Part shown: in pieces, positions 59,367-64,000 of the stretch
Position numbering within the stretch: position 1 is the stretch's first letter
How the letters are laid out: each line of letters opens with the position of its first letter
NCBI RefSeq assembly: GCF_014905175.1
Contig: NC_057793.1
Coordinates: 1,364,001 to 1,428,000 of the forward strand
Length of the DNA: 64,000 nt
Source: Aphidius gifuensis
Taxonomy: Eukaryota > Arthropoda > Insecta > Hymenoptera > Braconidae
Direction: 5' to 3'
Position numbers and translations under genes: made by a program
The notes under the pieces: model-generated
Databases searched by the model: none
The model's input: the letters and a program-made list of their open reading frames with translations, nothing else
What the model was told of the DNA's origin: nothing

Positions 59367-62300
59367 TCGTTGAGTTTTTGAAATATATATATTTCATAAT
59401 CATTTTTCAAGTTGACAGTAGTTGAAATGTGTTTCAACCTTTTTTTCTTCATAAATATATATATTTTTTAATATTTTTAAGTATGAAATATAAAATTCCA
59501 TTAATCATATTGTACTAATTGTTGGGTTTGAGAGGCTATTTATTGAAAGGGACAAATACATCCCCATTGTGCAGATAAAAAAATATATATAAATGAAAGC
59601 ATCATCATTGGCATGATGACAAGAATCAGTAGTGACTCATCAATTTCATCAATTCATGATACAACGTAACCGAACTGTATGACAATTAGTGCCTTCATGC
59701 CTTGTTAATGTTGTTCTTTACAAAAATTTTATTTTTTAAATTATCTACACATTCATACCATCACTCTTCAATCACCTACGAAAAAAAAAAAAAAAAAAAA
59801 ATCATAAAATAATGATGGAAAAGTGAATGAGTGAGTGAGAAAAAAAAAGGACATGTTGAAAAAAAAATAATAAAATAAAATGAGAAAATCAAAGTGCCAG
59901 CATCCGTTGACGATTCCCATAAAATTGGCGAATTATATACCGAGTTGACAATGGGGGACAATACCCAGAGAAATTTCGTGTCGATTTTCTACGTTGCGTG
60001 GTCGCATTGGAATGACATAAAAAGACTACGAATATAAAAGGTGCCAAGAACGCTTATATGCAAGAGACGTATTATTATTTTATTTTATTATTATTTTTAT
60101 TTATTTATTTTATTATTTTTTTTTTTTTTTTATAAACGCGTGCTTCAAACAATCCATCATCGTATGGTTATATATATTTTGAAATAATTTTTTTTTTTCT
60201 TTATTGTGTCTGCATATGATCTGTCATCAAAATTTTTTCGTTGCATAGATATTCAAAAGACGAGAATATAAATATATTGAAAAAAAAAAAATTTGGATTT
60301 TATATCTTAATTTATAATAATTTATTTTTTTTTTAAATAATTTATTTTTCTATTTTTTTGGTGATATTAAAAATGATAAAAGTAATTGTTTATTTTAATT
60401 TTGAAAATTGTTAATTTGTATTTTAATTATTATTAATTATTTTAAAAAATTTATTTATATTTTTTTTTTGGTTTTTTGTATGTTTTTTAATTTTTTAAAA
60501 ATTGCAAATGATATTGGTATTTTGAAAATTAATTTAAATTAATTTAAATTTAAAAAATACTATTTTAATCTTTTAATTATTTATAAAATAATGCTAGAAA
60601 ATTATTTGTTTATATTATAATTATTATTAATTAATAACTAATTGTTTAAAAAATAAACAGATTAATATTTTTTTTATTTTCTAAATTTTGTAATTTTTAA
60701 AATGTTAATGAAATTATTTTGTTTAAAAATTTACTAATAAAATAATTTTAAAATAATATTATTTTAATCTTTAAATTATTTATAAAATAATACGAAAAAC
60801 TATTTATTTATATTATAATTATTATTAATTAATAATCAATTATTTAAAAAAAGAGAGAAGAATTTGTATTTTTTTTTTTTTTGTAATTTTCAAAATATTA
60901 TTAATGATATTGTTGTTTTAAAAATTAATTAAAATTAAAATTTATTATTAATAAAATAATTTTAAAATGTTATCATTTTAATTTTTAAATTATTTATAAA
61001 ATAAATCAATTTAACTTTATAAAATTGATGCACATAAAATATGAATATATAAAATATTAGATTAAAAAAAATTGACTTAATAAAATAATATATATTGGGG
61101 GTGAGAATTGGAGTCAAGGGGTTTATATTCTATACCACCCGGTATAAATATAACTTTCTCTTTTTCTCTTATTCTCGAATTTAAAATATCTCGCTTAATA
61201 TTATTAAATTGGAGGACAATAGTAAGCCCCAGTTTGGCCACGCGGCATTTAGCCGATTTTCATTTAATTTCACGGAGATTTTTTTAATAATATGATAATA
61301 GAGTTCCAGTTCAATGGAGAAAATAAGAGAGTTAAAATAAAACTAAAAAAGAATTAAAGAAAAAAAAAAAAAGAAAACAATATAAAATAATAAAAAATTT
61401 ATATAAAAGATTTTAAAAAATAAAATTATATAGTTTAGTCACGGATTTTTTAAATCTCGTCTACATATCGAATTACCCTTTTTTTTATTTTCATGATCTC
61501 GTTATAAATTAATACAATATTTCATATAAATAAATATTAAATATATATTTATAGTTTGAAAAATATAATTCTTTATATAAATGTTTATAAATTTTTTTAA
61601 ATTATCATTTGGATTAATGAGCATAAAAAATTGTTAGTATTATTATTTAAAAGCACTATATAGATGATTTTATTTTTGGGTTTTCATGGCTTGTTGAAAA
61701 GGGTTACTCTATATAATATATATATGTTTAAAATAATATAATATATACGTTTTACACTCGGCAAAACATCGTTGACAATGGCCCCAGAGGCACAGAAAAT
61801 CAGGCCAAGCTAAAAAGAGTGTCAACCAGTTTTTTTTTATTATTTTATCCTCTATTTTATAAATATATTTTTTTTTTTTTTGACACTTTCCTCATCCCTT
61901 TTACACATTTTGCCCCTTGGGACATGTCCAATCCTCTTCTTTATCTGCGTTTCATTACGTTCGACTGGGCATCATCATCTCGACGTTCTTTATTTTTTAT
62001 TTTATTATTATTTTCATCCCTTTGTTATGTTTATTATATAAATAATCATTTAAAAAATGTCTTATTTCTTCAACAGATTTTAGATCTTTATATTTTTTTT
62101 ACAAATACAAAAATAAAAAATACATAACTACAAGTATTTACAAATTGTAAAATAAATTTATAAAAAATTTTTTATTATTATTATTTAAATAATATATTTA
62201 ATTTTAATATTGTCAGTAATTTTTTATTTTTATTATTTTTTTATATAACTGAACGACTATTCTATAATGCTCTAATAGTTAATGCAAAACCATTAGTCAA

Positions 62301-62810
62301 ACCGTCGGCACGGTATTCTCATCGTTGCACACGAAAGAGAAATTTTCGATTTTAAATCGCTACATTTATCATGCAAGCAGGCGCATATGACACCATTCTG
62401 ATTTTATTTTACCCCGTTAATATATATATACATATTACATAGCTCTATCTTTATATATATCTTTTTCTATTTCTCATGTATGTATATGTCTATACACACA
62501 CAATATTTAAAAAATAAAATATATATATTTCCCACATTTCACATCACCTGCATTCTACATATATATTTTTTTTCATATATATATTAACAAAAGTCATATA
62601 GCAACATGCCAAAATACATTTTACAATATCAATCATTCATTATACATTGTCAATTTTTTTTTTTCATGGAAATTAAATTATGAAATTTTATTATTCATTG
62701 TTTTTAAATTTAAAAATAAAATGAATAATTGATATTTTAATTTAAACGAGATAATTATTATTTATATTATGTAATTATTTATTTTAAATTATTTAAAAGA
62801 ATAAAAAATT
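59367..62810. promoter_or_regulatory. Gene-free stretch with islands and a tandem repeat
   Basis: Mixed-composition islands lie at 59520-59720, 59890-60070, 61085-61150, 61210-61300, 61740-61830, 61890-62000 and 62260-62410. Between them is nearly pure A/T, including the degenerate tandem repeat at 60400-61010. No gene is supported; an open frame at 61819-62127 is Phe/Leu-rich low complexity. Confidence 0.3.
60400..61010. repeat. Degenerate tandem repeat, about 200-bp period, 3 copies
   Basis: The block ATTTTAATCTTTAAATTATTT with ATAAAATAAT recurs near 60555, 60755 and 60978. It is accompanied by TATATTATAATTATTATTAA and TTGTAATTTTNAAAATNTTA in the same order. Units are diverged. Confidence 0.55.
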
Positions 62811-62936
62811 AATAACACGATTTTTTACAATTTTAATTAATTAATTAATTAATTTTTTTTAAATAAATTTACAATAATAATTATGTAAAATATATTTAAG
62901 ATAATATAAAAAATTCATTGAGAGGTTAATAAAGAT
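62811..62936. repeat. Dispersed A/T repeat module, copy 2
   Basis: Direct copy of 59085-59227, with high identity in its right half (AAAAAATTCATTGAGAGGTT versus AAAAAATTCATTGAAAGGTT). Confidence 0.7.
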
Positions 62937-63305
62937 TGAGATATACCAAAATGAACAACTTCTCAATGGCTTATTGGCTTAAGTTTAAACGTCGTTCCAC
63001 ACCAGATGCGCTAATTAATTTTCCCCATTCCTAAAATATTCTCAATATTGCCTAGTCAAACGTATGCAATTTAAATGCCTACATGTTTGACTAAATACCT
63101 CGTTATTTTCATTTCAAATAATCACTAATTATTTATATCTTTTTGACATGAAAAAAATACTAAAATAATTTTAAAAAATTTAACTTTCTTATTGTTTTTT
63201 TAATTAACAATATATTCTCTATTATGAAAAGAACAGTTGTCATCGATAATTATGAGAGAGAGAGATAGATAGAATATGTGTAAGTGTGTTAGATTATTTT
63301 TTTTT

Positions 63306-63545
63306 CAAAAAAAATAAAAAAAAGGTATCAGGAATTTGAGGCAAATATTTCCTGGCATAGACCAAGTGCGTTGTTCACGTGGTCTATGCTAGATTATATT
63401 GGCCCCAAACACGACTGGAAATCACCACAAATTCTGCAGTTTTTCTTCAATAAAAGAATGATAACATTATCAACTAGGTTTTGAACTCGAGACCACAAGC
63501 ACAATAGGCAGGGCTCTTGCTGACTTAACCGTCAACTAACTCGAT
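63306..63545 (-). mobile_element. tRNA-derived SINE-like element
   Basis: On the minus strand a head at about 63545-63476 carries an A-box-like TTGACGGTTAAGTCAGCAAG and, about 40 bases on, a B-box GAGTTCAAAACC that fits the pol III pattern GTTCRANNCC. The acceptor and T stems do not pair well, so it is not a functional tRNA. A body of about 130 bases follows, including a hairpin at 63355-63389 (GCATAGACCA / TGGTCTATGC), and an A/T homopolymer tract at 63297-63324 ends it. These are the parts of a SINE: tRNA head, unrelated body, simple tail. Confidence 0.6.
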
Positions 63546-64000
63546 AATCAAACAATCATAAAAACTAGTACTAATAAAAAATGTTATTGTTTCTATTTTT
63601 TAATCAATTTAAAATGATTAATTATTCATCAATTAATTATAGCTATTGAATACATTTTAATATTTAATGTAGTATTTAGAAAAAATAATAAATAATTTTT
63701 TTTTATAATAATTTGTGCATACATGTGTAGTTTAAGTATGCAATTGTATGAAAATTTAACTAAAACAATAAACCGCTTTGTTGGACATATAACAGTATGG
63801 TATATGTAGAATAACCAAAACATTGATTTATATATATCGAGTAATAAATTAACGAAGCGTCCGAATAACATCCTGTATATATTATGTCCATATCAAACAA
63901 GAATTTTCAAAACAAACGTATATATGTTTGTCTTGCGTGCTCAACCGTTAACACAATTTGTACCATGCAAATTTATTAAATGTGCAAAAGTTAATTCACA

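Overview
This is a very AT-rich eukaryotic window with short AT-biased exons, standard GT..AG introns and countless A/T runs. The proteins are clearly insect-like. Gene content and base composition fit a hymenopteran, probably a parasitoid wasp, but the species is inferred and not proven. I joined exons by hand from open frames, splice sites and phase; every multi-exon model below stays in frame across all of its joins.

Layout. (1) 1-1092, plus strand: the 3' end of glycogen synthase. (2) 3745-18617, minus strand: a complete 15-coding-exon WDR62/MAPKBP1-family scaffold gene of 2,265 codons. (3) 23582-26466, minus strand: a complete 8-exon divergent synaptotagmin with a membrane anchor and two C2 domains that lack key calcium-binding aspartates. 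(4) 28208-29143, plus strand: a small 4-exon gene for an unrecognised secreted protein of 169 residues. (5) 29883-42795, minus strand: the homeobox gene Dbx in 4 coding exons, with introns of 1.7 to 5.8 kb. (6) 49307-51241, minus strand: a two-exon gene for a secreted, helix-rich protein of 617 residues that I cannot assign to a family. The rest of 42.8-64 kb is a gene-poor region where short GC-richer islands alternate with nearly pure A/T sequence; this pattern fits regulatory DNA of the Dbx locus.

Structural highlights. An inverted duplication of about 0.82 kb (36966-37906 and 45811-46629) is almost identical between its arms. It brackets the first two Dbx exons and the presumed Dbx promoter, and one arm carries a later 112-bp terminal-inverted-repeat insertion. 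Several small inverted-repeat elements or hairpins, a tRNA-derived SINE-like copy at the right end, and four degenerate tandem or direct repeat clusters account for much of the non-coding DNA.

The genes do not form one pathway: they are a metabolic enzyme, a spindle/JNK scaffold, a membrane-traffic protein, a neural-patterning transcription factor and two secreted proteins. I saw no clear tRNA gene, rRNA, CRISPR array or autonomous transposon.
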